In this document: piece by piece, positions 24,469 to 33,315 of the stretch
Layout of the letters: every line of letters begins with the position of its first letter
How positions within the stretch are numbered: the first letter of the stretch is position 1
Source: an uncultured Prevotellaceae bacterium
GTDB lineage: Bacteria > Bacteroidota > Bacteroidia > Bacteroidales > Bacteroidaceae
NCBI GenBank assembly: GCA_900316575.1
Contig: ONDJ01000012.1
Location: forward strand, 24,531 to 80,329
Length of the DNA stretch: 55,799 nt
Reading direction: 5' to 3'
The notes under the pieces: generated by a model
Told to the model about the DNA's origin: nothing
Database searches by the model: none
What the model saw: the letters and a program-made list of their open reading frames with translations, nothing else
Program-made: the position numbers and the translations under genes

Positions 24469-26577
24469 ATGAGCACGGAAAACTTTATTATCACCAAACG
24501 TGACGGCGGTACGGAGCGTTTCTCGCTCGACAAAATCAAGTCGGCCATAATGAAAGCCTTTGCCGCCGTAGGCGAACCCCTTGATGCTGAGGGGCTTCAA
24601 AAAATTCTCGCCCACCTCAAGTTCTGCAACGGAATGAGCGTGGAGGACATCCAAAACCAAGTAGAAGTGGCTCTTATGGCTGAGCGCTACTTCAAAGTGG
24701 CCAAGTCCTTTATGCTCTATCGCCAACAGCACACCGAGGACCGCGAGGTAGTGGATCACATCAACTTCCTGATGGACTACGTGGACAGCCTCAACCCTGC
24801 TACTGGCTCTAAGTACGACGCCAATGCCAACGTTGAGAACAAGAACATTGCCACCCTCATCGGCGAACTGCCCAAGAAAAACTTCATTCGCCTCAATCGC
24901 CGTATGCTCACCGACCGTATTAAAAAGATGTACGGCAAAGAGCTCGCCGACCGCTACCTCTTCCTTCTCAACAACCACTTTATCTACAAAAACGACGAAA
25001 CCTGCTTGGCCAACTATTGTGCCAGCATCACCATGTATCCCTGGTTGCTCAGCGGCACAAAGAGCATCGGAGGTAACAGCACTGCCCCAACAAACCTCAA
25101 GAGCTTCTGCGGCGGCTTTGTCAACATGGTATTCATCGTCAGCTCTATGCTCAGCGGGGCTTGCGCCACGCCCGAGTTCCTCATGTACATGAGCCACTTC
25201 CTGCAAAAGGAATATGGCGACGACTTCTACCTACGCGCCGACGAACAGGCCGATATGTCAACGCGCAAACGCACCATCGACAAGATTATCACCGACTGCT
25301 TCGAACAAATCGTTTACAGCATCAATCAACCCACTGGCGCACGCAACTTCCAAGCCGTTTTCTGGAACATTAGCTATTACGACAAGAACTACTTCCAGAG
25401 CATCTTCGGCGACTTCTTCTTCCCCGATGGCTCACAGCCCTCATGGCCCGCAGTTGACTGGCTGCAAAAGCGCTTCATGCGCTGGTTCAACCAAGAGCGT
25501 CTCAAAGCGGTGCTCACTTTCCCTGTAGAGACCATGGCTCTCTTGAGTAAAGACGGCGACGTGATCGACAAAGATTATGCCGACTTCACAGCCGAAATGT
25601 ATGCCGCCGGACACAGCTTCTTCACCTACATGAGCGACAATGCCGACAGCCTTGCCTCGTGCTGCCGCCTGCGCAACGAAATACAAGACAACGGCTTCAG
25701 CTACACCCTCGGAGCAGGAGGCGTAAGCACTGGATCAAAGAGCGTACTCACCATCAACCTCAACCGCTGCGTACAACAAGCCACGCGCGAAGGTCAAGCC
25801 TATACCGACTACCTCGCAGGCATCATCGACACTTGCCACAAAGTGCAGATGGCATACAACGAAAACCTCAAAGTGCTCCAAGCCAAAGGTATGCTCCCAC
25901 TCTTCGACAGCGGCTACATCAACATTGCCCGCCAATACCTCACCATCGGTGTCAATGGTATGGTTGAAGCTGCCGAGAGCCTGGGCATCACCATCAGCGA
26001 CAATCCAGAGTACCAAGCCTTTGTGAGCGACATCCTCGGTCTCGTTGAGAAATACAACAAGCAATACCGCTCCAAAGAAGTGATGTTCAACTGCGAAATG
26101 ATACCCGCCGAGAACGTAGGCGTCAAGCACGCACGCTGGGATCGCGAAGCTGGCTATTTCGTACCGCGCGACTGCTACAACTCTTATTTCTATGTCGTAG
26201 AAAACCCCAACACCGATGTCATCGAGAAGTTCCGTCTCCATGGTCGTCGCTACATTGAGCACCTCACAGGCGGTTCGGCCCTTCACATGAACCTCGACGA
26301 GCACCTCTCGCAGGCACAATATCGCCAATTGCTGCGCGTAGCTGCCAAGGAAGGTTGCAACTACTTCACCTTCAACATCCCCAACACCGTTTGTAACGAC
26401 TGCGGACACATCGACAAGCGCTACATGCACGAGTGCCCTAAGTGTAAGAGCAAAAATCTTGACTACCTCACGCGCGTCATTGGCTACCTCAAGCGTGTCA
26501 GCAACTTCTCAGCTGCTCGCCAAAAGGAAGCATCACGCCGCTACTACGGCAATCTGCGTCCTGAAGTTAAAGCCTAA
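24469..26577 (+). CDS. nrdD: Anaerobic ribonucleoside-triphosphate reductase
   Basis: This class III glycyl-radical reductase makes dNTPs without oxygen. It has 702 residues. An N-terminal ATP-cone (FIITKRDGGTERFSLDKI onward, about 4-95) provides allosteric control. The large barrel follows. At the C-terminus four cysteines, 642, 645, 656 and 659 (CNDCG...CPKC), bind zinc, and the radical glycine is at about 672 in RVIGYLKR. All key parts are intact. The ATG at 24469 lies directly before the ATP-cone. The activase gene nrdG follows after 117 bases that contain a hairpin. Its presence indicates growth under anaerobic conditions. Confidence 0.97.
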   Translation: MSTENFIITKRDGGTERFSLDKIKSAIMKAFAAVGEPLDAEGLQKILAHLKFCNGMSVEDIQNQVEVALMAERYFKVAKSFMLYRQQHTEDREVVDHINFLMDYVDSLNPATGSKYDANANVENKNIATLIGELPKKNFIRLNRRMLTDRIKKMYGKELADRYLFLLNNHFIYKNDETCLANYCASITMYPWLLSGTKSIGGNSTAPTNLKSFCGGFVNMVFIVSSMLSGACATPEFLMYMSHFLQKEYGDDFYLRADEQADMSTRKRTIDKIITDCFEQIVYSINQPTGARNFQAVFWNISYYDKNYFQSIFGDFFFPDGSQPSWPAVDWLQKRFMRWFNQERLKAVLTFPVETMALLSKDGDVIDKDYADFTAEMYAAGHSFFTYMSDNADSLASCCRLRNEIQDNGFSYTLGAGGVSTGSKSVLTINLNRCVQQATREGQAYTDYLAGIIDTCHKVQMAYNENLKVLQAKGMLPLFDSGYINIARQYLTIGVNGMVEAAESLGITISDNPEYQAFVSDILGLVEKYNKQYRSKEVMFNCEMIPAENVGVKHARWDREAGYFVPRDCYNSYFYVVENPNTDVIEKFRLHGRRYIEHLTGGSALHMNLDEHLSQAQYRQLLRVAAKEGCNYFTFNIPNTVCNDCGHIDKRYMHECPKCKSKNLDYLTRVIGYLKRVSNFSAARQKEASRRYYGNLRPEVKA

Positions 26578-26602
26578 GCGAACACGTAGTCTTATATTAT
26601 TG

Positions 26603-26660
26603 ATGGGCTTAGTGGGTCCAAAGGGTTTCATGAAGAGCCCACGTGTCCCATTAAGCCCAT
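26603..26660 (+). other. Hairpin in the nrdD-nrdG spacer
   Basis: ATGGGCTTAGTGGG (26603-26616) pairs with CCCATTAAGCCCAT (26647-26660), 14 pairs with one G-T wobble, around a 30-base loop. There is no T run, so it may adjust nrdG expression or protect the nrdD mRNA end. The left arm starts in the 14-mer shared with the nrdD leader. Confidence 0.6.
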
Positions 26661-26694
26661 TAACGTTGCATAAAAAACAAACAAAGCAAACACC

Positions 26695-27162
26695 ATGCTC
26701 AAATATGCTGGAACCGACATTGTGTTCCAAGAATTTCCCGATGAAGTAACCCTTGCCATCAACCTCACTCGTTGTCCCAACAACTGCCCAGGCTGCCACA
26801 GCGCCTATCTCAAAGAAGACGCTGGTCCCGAACTCGATGACGTAGCCTTGCTCTCGCTCATCAACGACTACCGAGGCGAAATCACCTGCGTAGGCTTGAT
26901 GGGCGGCGATGGCGACCCACAAGCAGTGATGCACCTAATGGACACCGTGAGGCTCACCTACGGCTCAACACTCCGCACAGGCTGGTACAGTGGGCGAGAA
27001 GAACTCCCCAAAGACTTTCGTCCCGAACTTTTCGACTATGTAAAGCTCGGCCCCTGGATTGAAGCCCTCGGGCCGCTTAGTAGCCCCACCACCAATCAGC
27101 GCATGTATCGCATCGCTGACGGCCATTTTCACGACATCACCCACCGCTTCCGCAAGTCGTAA
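26695..27162 (+). CDS. nrdG: Anaerobic ribonucleotide reductase activating protein
   Basis: NrdG is a radical SAM enzyme that generates the glycyl radical on NrdD. It has 155 residues, the usual small size. The CxxxCxxC cluster motif RCPNNCPGCHS has cysteines at 27, 31 and 34. GLMGGDGDP near 64-72 is the SAM-binding glycine-rich segment. The C-terminal half with LFDYVKLGPW fits the family. It directly follows nrdD on the same strand, as in most bacteria, and is probably co-transcribed. The ATG at 26695 is the only start that retains the N-terminal strand. Confidence 0.95.
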   Translation: MLKYAGTDIVFQEFPDEVTLAINLTRCPNNCPGCHSAYLKEDAGPELDDVALLSLINDYRGEITCVGLMGGDGDPQAVMHLMDTVRLTYGSTLRTGWYSGREELPKDFRPELFDYVKLGPWIEALGPLSSPTTNQRMYRIADGHFHDITHRFRKS

Positions 27163-27471
27163 AGCCATCAGTTGAACAAAAAAGCAACCAAAGCCTACAA
27201 GTAAAAGCCTATTTCACGCTAAATCCGTGATTTAGCACTGCGATTTTGCAAAAACGCACAATCTTTTGGCTTTAATGCGCATAAGAAACAATTAAAACGC
27301 ATTAAAAGTTTGGCAATTTAACAAGCAATGGGCAAGACCAAAGCCGCACAAACATGCAGAACAATCTTAACTTTAACTTATATAATTTGCGTGGAAAAAT
27401 GGTAAACTAAGTTGCCTTTTGGGTTGAAACTTTGCACAATTGAGCAAAAAATAAAAAACTTCGCAAAAAGT
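27163..27471. other. AT-rich gap upstream of the BspA-like gene
   Basis: No gene is seen. A perfect 8-bp hairpin with a 3-base loop (GCTAAATC/GATTTAGC, 27218-27236) lies near the left end without a T run. The rest is AT-rich with no clear structure. Confidence 0.5.
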
Positions 27472-27503
27472 TTTGTACAAAAGTGAATAATTTCCGACCT
27501 TTG
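27472..27503 (+). promoter_or_regulatory. Promoter of the BspA-like gene
   Basis: TTTG at 27472-27475 and GACCTTTG at 27496-27503 are 20 bases apart. The -7 box deviates from TA at its first base. Transcription would start near 27510, giving a leader of about 118 bases with a small CCGTCT/AGACGG hairpin. Confidence 0.5.
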
Positions 27504-27627
27504 CACCCTAAATCATGAGTGTGGCTCATACTATGCCCGTCTAAAGACGGTTTCAGATGGTACGTCAGCGTGCCGGCAATAGAAAGAAACGGAATCCTTT
27601 TATAGAAATAATAAAATCAAAACGTAT

Positions 27628-30600
27628 ATGAGAAAGACATTACCCTCTTGCATCGCCATGGTTTTGGCTTTGCTGACGACTCTGCCGCTTCAGGCGCAGG
27701 TCAAGGATCGTGCCTATTACGAGAACCTTTCCATTTATTATGCGTATGGAGCAAATCAGGCAGGGGAAGACCCGTTGTACGGCGGCGGTCACGGCCTGGT
27801 CATCAGGGCCTCTGTGTCGCCGACTTGGACCTCCACCTCGCTTGCCGGTTCGGGAATAACCGCTTCTAACGACTACCCTGACCCCAACCCGGATGTTTTT
27901 GGTCTGAGCACTCCTTATCGTGCCATCTTTAAGGATGAGTATTGCAACCGTACCGGCTACTTTACCCATGACGCCCCCACGCGTGTGTATTTGGGCGGCT
28001 TCAAGCCTATCGGTGCAGGCGGCGTGGAAGAAGACGTGTATTTCACCGTACTGCGGACTGGTACGGCAAATGCCAGTCTTTATGACGCAGACTGGGCCGG
28101 ACGCGGATCTCAACATGTGGATTTAAGAGCCAATGGAACCACCGGTCGTCATTCGGGCGACGATATTGCCGGCTACGTGGTAGTGGGCAAGGGTCTCACC
28201 CCGGCTCAATTGGTGACGGTCCGTGCAAAGGTTGCACAGGAAGAAGCCGGCAATCTTCCGGACTATGAGGATAATGAGTCCAGCTACCTCTCAGGATTTT
28301 ACTCCGAGCCTACTTTCTGTAGTGAAGCGGCCATTGAGAATGCGGCCAGCTACACGAACGTCCCGGGCCAAAGCAGAACGATTACCATCCCCAGCTTCAT
28401 CATGCTGGACCAGGAGTTCGCCGACCCGAATAATGAATTAGGCGCTGCATATAAGAACCGACACATTATCCTCAAGGTGGTCGGTATTGACTTCGGTGCG
28501 TTCAGCGATGTGGAGAATACGCACTTCATCCTCCCGAAGGGTATCACCTATATCGGTGACAGCGGCCTGCGCAAGACCGGCTATACCGCACCGAAGAAGA
28601 TTTCCTTCCACAAGGGAAGCAACGTCTATCCCTATATCGGCGAGACGTGTACGGATGCGGAATGGGCTGACTATAACAACATCGAGTCCGTCGGCCACTA
28701 CGGTCTGTCCTATGCACAGTATGACGCCATCTCGGATGTTGTAAACCTGAATAAGATTAAAGCATACGGCGACCACAGCTTCCAGGGTTGGACAAGCCTG
28801 ACGAGCCTTAACTTGGGCTCTATGCCTTTGACAACCAGGGTGGCCCGTGGCGCGTTCGCTTACTGTCCCAACCTGGCCAGCGTGCAGATTGCCAATAATA
28901 TCCACGAAATCGGCGAGCAGGCTTTCTATGGGTGTGGTAACCTGACCAGCCTCACGTTTGTGGCTCCCTCCGGCGACCCCACCGGCGCTACCATGCCGCT
29001 CACGACTATTGGCGGCCATGCTTTTGAGGGTGCTACCAACCTTACTACATTCATCCCGCCTGCAAGTCTGAAGACCGTGGGTGACTATGCTTTCTACGAT
29101 TGTAACCTTGGTGCAGGCGGACGCTTCGACGTGCCCAAGCATATCGAACACATCGGCGAATATGCGCTGGCCAACAACGGCATTTCCTATATTCCCTTTG
29201 TGGCAGGTACCGATGCCGCCCCCGAAAACCCCGTCAGCGATAACGGCCTGTTCCTGGGCTACCGCGCCTTTTATGAGCCCGGAAATGACGTGACGGTGGA
29301 ATTCAATGCCATCACCCCGCCTAGAATTACTTCCAGTGGCCGCCCGTTTGAGACTGACGCCGACCACCGCGTGCGTATCATCGTGCCGATCAGCAGCGGC
29401 GAATGCTACAAGCATGCCGTTGACCGCAACCAGAACAAAATTGCCATCGGCGGATTGTTCAGCACGGAGTACCACCACCATGAATACCGCGTGAAGTTTG
29501 ACCTGACCAAGACCTATACCAAGCCGAACTATGGTCTCAATACCGGTAAAGAGGGTGACACCTGGACTTATGTGACAGCACCTTGGTGGGTGGCCAGCTC
29601 GTCTTGGATGCTTGACAACTACGTTCTGAAACCCTCACACGGCGGAAGCGTGGATACTTGGGCGCAATCCACCACCACGAACAATATGGGTGAGACCAAG
29701 GCCATGTGGACAGCCACCGAGGATTACTTCATCCACCCGGATGGCAGCGCTACCCCCGGCGTGGTCTATGGCGAGCAGCATGTGTTCCCGCGTTCTGCCC
29801 ACCAGTACTTCAGCAACGAACAGCTTGACGGCGTGCCCAAGATTTCCACAATGGAGGTTGAGGACGGCATCCTGCCTCCCGATGAAGGGCTGCTGCTGGC
29901 TTATACACATCCGGCCATCTACCTTATGCCGCTTTATGCGGACTATGGGCTAGTGTCAAAAGTGGTGAAGACCGTTCCGCAGAAATTTGGTGTAGAGGTC
30001 AATACCGTGACAGTAAACGATGCTACGACCGATTTGACACGTTTTAAGATTCATAGCCGTTTGCTTACGTTCGACTCGGATGAGAACCTCGTGGCGTTGG
30101 CGGGCAAATCCTGGCTTGACCTCAACAGCCATCTGGCCAAATGGCGACAGATTGCCGTTTGGAACGATGCCGGTACGGATTATGAGATTAAATGGGTGGA
30201 TCTTCTGAACATGAAAGACCGTGACGGAAATGCTTTCGTGATGGATCCGCACGCAACGGTTACTGTCACCGGAACCTTTACCCGAAAGTGGAATGGTACT
30301 TCCTATGATAACTTGGCTAGCGATAAATATGTCACGATGAATAACGTCACAGTAAAGAAGTACGATTACTGGACGAACAGCTCAGGCCGTCCTTACCGTT
30401 GTGCTGCAGGTTTTAATAAATATACTATACCCAGCAATATCAACTGGGCGGAAGCCTCTGAACTCGGTGCAGAACACTTGAAGGCTTTGCTTGGTGATCC
30501 TGTGGATGTCGTATGGTTCCCTGCTAATTACAGTAATACTACAAATATGAGTATGATAGGAACTGACAACCTCCACAAAGTGCTTTTCTATAATTATGTG

Positions 30601-31392
30601 CCCTGTACCCATAAATGGGTTCATGAGCGAGATACTACGATTTACGGAACATTCTATGCGGCTGGAGATACTATTTTATGTGGAAACCAAAAAGCGTATA
30701 ACAACGGTGGCGGATATGGCATTAAATGTATTGAAGACTGGCACTGCCGCCAGTGGATTGACATCTTTGACCTTATCCAGGAATGGGGAATGTCTCCTGG
30801 AGAAGTTCAGGCTCGCCATGACTTCCATGACAACCACACCGACCACGGCAACATCCTCGTGGCCTGCATTGAGCCTACATACGTCTGGCCTTTCTGGGAG
30901 ATTGTGGATGAAGATACCTATAACGCTGATCTCGCCGTTAATGAAAATAAGGTGTCAATAGCTCGCAAGTACTATAAGGATGTTAATGACGAATGGACGT
31001 ATGATCCTTACTTCGTGTCCGGCCGCAGTTCCGTACTGATGGATGGTGACACTTATGCGGACGGTTTCGTTTCCTTCGGTCTGAGCAACGGTTGCTTCGT
31101 GCAGTCGAAGAACCCCGGACTGACCAAGGCCAACCGCGCTTACTTCCGCGTGCATACCTCCGTGCTCCACACCTCGCTCTATCAGAACACCACGGTTTTC
31201 CCCACCACCCGCATGGTCATCGTGGACCAGGCCCACATGGATGGCGCTTCGGGCGTAGTGACCGGCCTGCAGGAAGTGGGACACATCCCCACCGAAGCCG
31301 TTTGGTACACCATTGACGGACGCCGTCTCAACGGAAGGCCCACCCGGAGTGGCGTCTATGTCCGCAACGGCCAAAAGATGGTTATACAGTAA
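27628..31392 (+). CDS. BspA-like leucine-rich repeat surface protein
   Basis: This exported protein of 1254 residues has a signal peptide (MRKTLPSCIAMVLALLTTLP...QA). LRR_5/BspA-type repeats are visible between about 300 and 550: GAFAYCPNLASVQIANNIHEI, IGEQAFYGCGNLTSLTF, IGGHAFEGATNLTTF, VGDYAFYDC and IGEYALANNGI. The long C-terminal part is not recognised. The extreme C-terminus (VWYTIDGRRLNGR, then GVYVRNGQKMVIQ) resembles the sorting tails common on Prevotella and Bacteroides surface proteins. Members of this group bind host matrix proteins or other cells. The first two thirds are richer in G+C than the stretch near 30.0-30.9 kb, suggesting mosaic origin. A small peptide gene follows after 18 bases. 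Confidence 0.8.
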   Translation: MRKTLPSCIAMVLALLTTLPLQAQVKDRAYYENLSIYYAYGANQAGEDPLYGGGHGLVIRASVSPTWTSTSLAGSGITASNDYPDPNPDVFGLSTPYRAIFKDEYCNRTGYFTHDAPTRVYLGGFKPIGAGGVEEDVYFTVLRTGTANASLYDADWAGRGSQHVDLRANGTTGRHSGDDIAGYVVVGKGLTPAQLVTVRAKVAQEEAGNLPDYEDNESSYLSGFYSEPTFCSEAAIENAASYTNVPGQSRTITIPSFIMLDQEFADPNNELGAAYKNRHIILKVVGIDFGAFSDVENTHFILPKGITYIGDSGLRKTGYTAPKKISFHKGSNVYPYIGETCTDAEWADYNNIESVGHYGLSYAQYDAISDVVNLNKIKAYGDHSFQGWTSLTSLNLGSMPLTTRVARGAFAYCPNLASVQIANNIHEIGEQAFYGCGNLTSLTFVAPSGDPTGATMPLTTIGGHAFEGATNLTTFIPPASLKTVGDYAFYDCNLGAGGRFDVPKHIEHIGEYALANNGISYIPFVAGTDAAPENPVSDNGLFLGYRAFYEPGNDVTVEFNAITPPRITSSGRPFETDADHRVRIIVPISSGECYKHAVDRNQNKIAIGGLFSTEYHHHEYRVKFDLTKTYTKPNYGLNTGKEGDTWTYVTAPWWVASSSWMLDNYVLKPSHGGSVDTWAQSTTTNNMGETKAMWTATEDYFIHPDGSATPGVVYGEQHVFPRSAHQYFSNEQLDGVPKISTMEVEDGILPPDEGLLLAYTHPAIYLMPLYADYGLVSKVVKTVPQKFGVEVNTVTVNDATTDLTRFKIHSRLLTFDSDENLVALAGKSWLDLNSHLAKWRQIAVWNDAGTDYEIKWVDLLNMKDRDGNAFVMDPHATVTVTGTFTRKWNGTSYDNLASDKYVTMNNVTVKKYDYWTNSSGRPYRCAAGFNKYTIPSNINWAEASELGAEHLKALLGDPVDVVWFPANYSNTTNMSMIGTDNLHKVLFYNYVPCTHKWVHERDTTIYGTFYAAGDTILCGNQKAYNNGGGYGIKCIEDWHCRQWIDIFDLIQEWGMSPGEVQARHDFHDNHTDHGNILVACIEPTYVWPFWEIVDEDTYNADLAVNENKVSIARKYYKDVNDEWTYDPYFVSGRSSVLMDGDTYADGFVSFGLSNGCFVQSKNPGLTKANRAYFRVHTSVLHTSLYQNTTVFPTTRMVIVDQAHMDGASGVVTGLQEVGHIPTEAVWYTIDGRRLNGRPTRSGVYVRNGQKMVIQ

Positions 31393-31410
31393 TTGTTAAA
31401 CTCAATATTT

Positions 31411-31599
31411 ATGAAGAAGTACTATATAGCCCCTTTTATACGTGTTGTACAAATGGTTGCGCAGGAGGATATCCTGACCGGTTCGGGCGGTGACATCCAC
31501 GGCCCCGGCACCCAGCCTCCTGTGGAAGACCCGAGCGAATGGGATACCCGTAGAATGGAAGAACCGAAATTCCTGGATATGTTCGATTTCAAGTGGTAA
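31411..31599 (+). CDS. Small KxYxxP-type peptide, 62 residues
   Basis: No defined function. The peptide starts MKKYYIAPFIRVVQ and continues with ILTGSGGDIHGPG, ending in an acidic, tryptophan-containing part (SEWDTRR, FDFKW). Small proteins that start MKKxYxxPxxxxV and carry an L..S(G) motif about 20-26 residues in are, to my knowledge, frequent in Bacteroidales and of unknown role. The Gly-Gly at 26-27 recalls double-glycine leader peptides, but no peptidase-ABC exporter is nearby. The start at 31411 is preferred over 31393 because the MKKYY opening is typical. The gene sits 18 bases after the BspA-like gene and before a terminator, so it is probably the second gene of that unit. A related partial gene lies at the right window edge. 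Confidence 0.7.
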   Translation: MKKYYIAPFIRVVQMVAQEDILTGSGGDIHGPGTQPPVEDPSEWDTRRMEEPKFLDMFDFKW

Positions 31600-31650
31600 C
31601 ATCCTTTGGCTTTCTCCGGCTCCGGCCGGACAGCAAGAAACCATCATAGC

Positions 31651-31700
31651 GCGAGCCGCCCCTGCCTGAAAGCAAGGGCGGCCCGCATTTTGTTGTGTGT
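31651..31700 (+). terminator. Intrinsic terminator after the BspA-like gene and peptide
   Basis: GCGAGCCGCCCCTGC pairs with GCAAGGGCGGCCCGC (two mismatches) around a 6-base loop, followed by ATTTTGTTGT. Confidence 0.75.
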
Positions 31701-32113
31701 ATGAACCGCCAATATAAACAAACGTGGAATCCCCCATTAAATGCCTCCGTAAAAAACATACTATGTTTTACTTCAAAGTTCCCTATGTTTTTAAACTGAA
31801 CATTTTGTTTGTGCTTTTCAAACTTCCGAAGCTTTTTTAAGGCGTTGTGTAACAGGTGTTTGCTATAGTTCTTGCCTGCGAAGCGTTTTCCCGCCCTTGT
31901 CAGCCGCATGCTCCCAACCGGAACGATACCTCCCGTTTGAGGCTCTTTTATCCGTCCCTAATCCCGGGCTCACGCCAACAAAGAGGTTGGCATAGTGGCG
32001 CGGAATGCCTGCACCCCTGAGGTGAACAGCCTGAAAGAATGGTTTTTTCGCTTATTGCGCCTTACGTTTTATGGGTGCGCTTTCATCAAAGTAATGAAAA
32101 AAACAAGAAAATG
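31701..32113. other. Gap before the str operon without a supported gene
   Basis: No gene is called. A minus-strand frame (31589-31909, MRLTRAGKRFAGKNYSKHLL...) and another overlapping it look like non-coding or decayed sequence. No transposase signature was recognised. Confidence 0.45.
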
Positions 32114-32144
32114 TTTGTCGCTTGATAGGAACTTCGTACTTTTG
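32114..32144 (+). promoter_or_regulatory. Promoter of the str operon
   Basis: TTTG at 32114-32117 and TACTTTTG at 32137-32144 are 19 bases apart, an ideal Bacteroidetes promoter. The leader to rpsL is about 90 bases and contains TGCCCGT, CGTGCCG and AATAGAAA, also found in the same order in the BspA-like gene leader. Confidence 0.75.
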
Positions 32145-32241
32145 CACCCCGAATAGGCATATCCCAAAGGGGGAATTGTGCCCGTTCGTGCCGAAAAATC
32201 GAATAGAAACAAAATAATATAATAATTAAAAACTAAACAAA

Positions 32242-32622
32242 ATGCCTACAATTCAGCAATTGGTGCGCAAAGGCAGAACAGTGGCCAAGGAGAAATCAAA
32301 GTCTCCAGCTCTGGATTCTTGCCCTCAGCGCCGAGGCGTCTGCGTGCGTGTTTATACCACCACGCCTAAGAAGCCTAATTCTGCCCTTCGTAAGGTGGCG
32401 CGTGTACGCCTCACCAACCAGAAGGAAGTGAACAGCTACATCCCAGGAGAGGGACACAACCTGCAAGAGCACAGCATCGTGTTGGTGCGCGGCGGACGTG
32501 TGAAGGACCTTCCTGGTGTGCGTTACCACATTGTTCGTGGTGCGCTCGACACCGCAGGTGTAGCAAGTCGCACACAGCGTCGTTCCAAGTACGGCGCAAA
32601 ACGGCCTAAGGCCAAAAAGTAA
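32242..32622 (+). CDS. rpsL: Ribosomal protein S12
   Basis: S12 is part of the decoding centre of the 30S subunit. The 126 residues start [12 protein letters not shown] and contain the universal [12 protein letters not shown] segment. The lysine altered in streptomycin-resistant strains is the usual Lys here, and the second loop [12 protein letters not shown] is also wild-type. It is the first gene of rpsL-rpsG-fusA-rpsJ. The 189-base spacer to rpsG carries a perfect 16-bp hairpin. Confidence 0.98.
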   Translation: MPTIQQLVRKGRTVAKEKSKSPALDSCPQRRGVCVRVYTTTPKKPNSALRKVARVRLTNQKEVNSYIPGEGHNLQEHSIVLVRGGRVKDLPGVRYHIVRGALDTAGVASRTQRRSKYGAKRPKAKK

Positions 32623-32631
32623 GAAAGGATA

Positions 32632-32688
32632 AGTGACGAATGGCAAGAGCTTTATTTGCAATGACAAAAACGCTTGCCATTCGTCACT
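32632..32688 (+). other. Perfect 16-bp hairpin in the rpsL-rpsG spacer
   Basis: AGTGACGAATGGCAAG (32632-32647) and CTTGCCATTCGTCACT (32673-32688) are exact complements around a 25-base loop. No T run follows, so full termination is unlikely. A second 7-bp hairpin (AAACCAA/TTGGTTT) follows at 32711-32732. Attenuation, mRNA processing or a small mobile remnant are all possible. Confidence 0.75.
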
Positions 32689-32811
32689 GAAACTTTTCTA
32701 CAGCAAGGAGAAACCAACCTAATTTTTGGTTTGCACAGGGTTGAGTAAACACGTCAGCGGACGCGTTGAAGACACACCGGCAGCCTAACACATCAATATC
32801 TTTTTTACAAA

Positions 32812-33288
32812 ATGCGTAAAGCAAAACCAAAGAAGAGGATCGTATTGCCCGATCCCGTGTATGGAGACCAGAAGGTTTCCAAGTTTGTGAACCACTTGAT
32901 GCTCGATGGTAAGAAAAACATCGCTTATAGCATCTTCTACAACGCACTTGAACTCGTTGGCCAAAAGATGAAGGACAACGAACAGTCACCCCTCGAAATC
33001 TGGAAAACTGCGCTCGACAAAGTTACGCCGCAGGTTGAAGTAAAGAGCCGCCGCATCGGTGGTGCCACGTTCCAGGTGCCCACAGAGTTGCGCCCTGAGC
33101 GCAAAGAGAGCGTGTCGATGAAAAACCTCATCAACTTTGCCCGCAAACGCGGTGGAAAGACAATGGCCGATAAGCTCGCTAACGAGATTGTGGACGCCTA
33201 CAACGAGCAGGGCGGTGCCTTCAAACGTAAGGAAGACATGCACCGCATGGCCGAGGCCAACCGTGCATTCGCTCACTTCCGCTTCTAA
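32812..33288 (+). CDS. rpsG: Ribosomal protein S7
   Basis: S7 nucleates assembly of the 30S head and contacts the E site. The protein has 158 residues and starts [19 protein letters not shown]. The conserved core [30 protein letters not shown] and the C-terminal [15 protein letters not shown] are present. It is followed by fusA after 27 bases. In other bacteria S7 regulates its own operon; no such site was identified here. Confidence 0.98.
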   Translation: MRKAKPKKRIVLPDPVYGDQKVSKFVNHLMLDGKKNIAYSIFYNALELVGQKMKDNEQSPLEIWKTALDKVTPQVEVKSRRIGGATFQVPTELRPERKESVSMKNLINFARKRGGKTMADKLANEIVDAYNEQGGAFKRKEDMHRMAEANRAFAHFRF

Positions 33289-33315
33289 AAAAGCTAAAAA
33301 CACCAAAGACTAACA

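Noticed and set aside
31589-31909. Minus-strand frame MRLTRAGKRFAGKNYSKHLL... as a possible transposase piece
   Set aside because: No catalytic motif or inverted ends were found, and it overlaps the terminator of the peptide gene.
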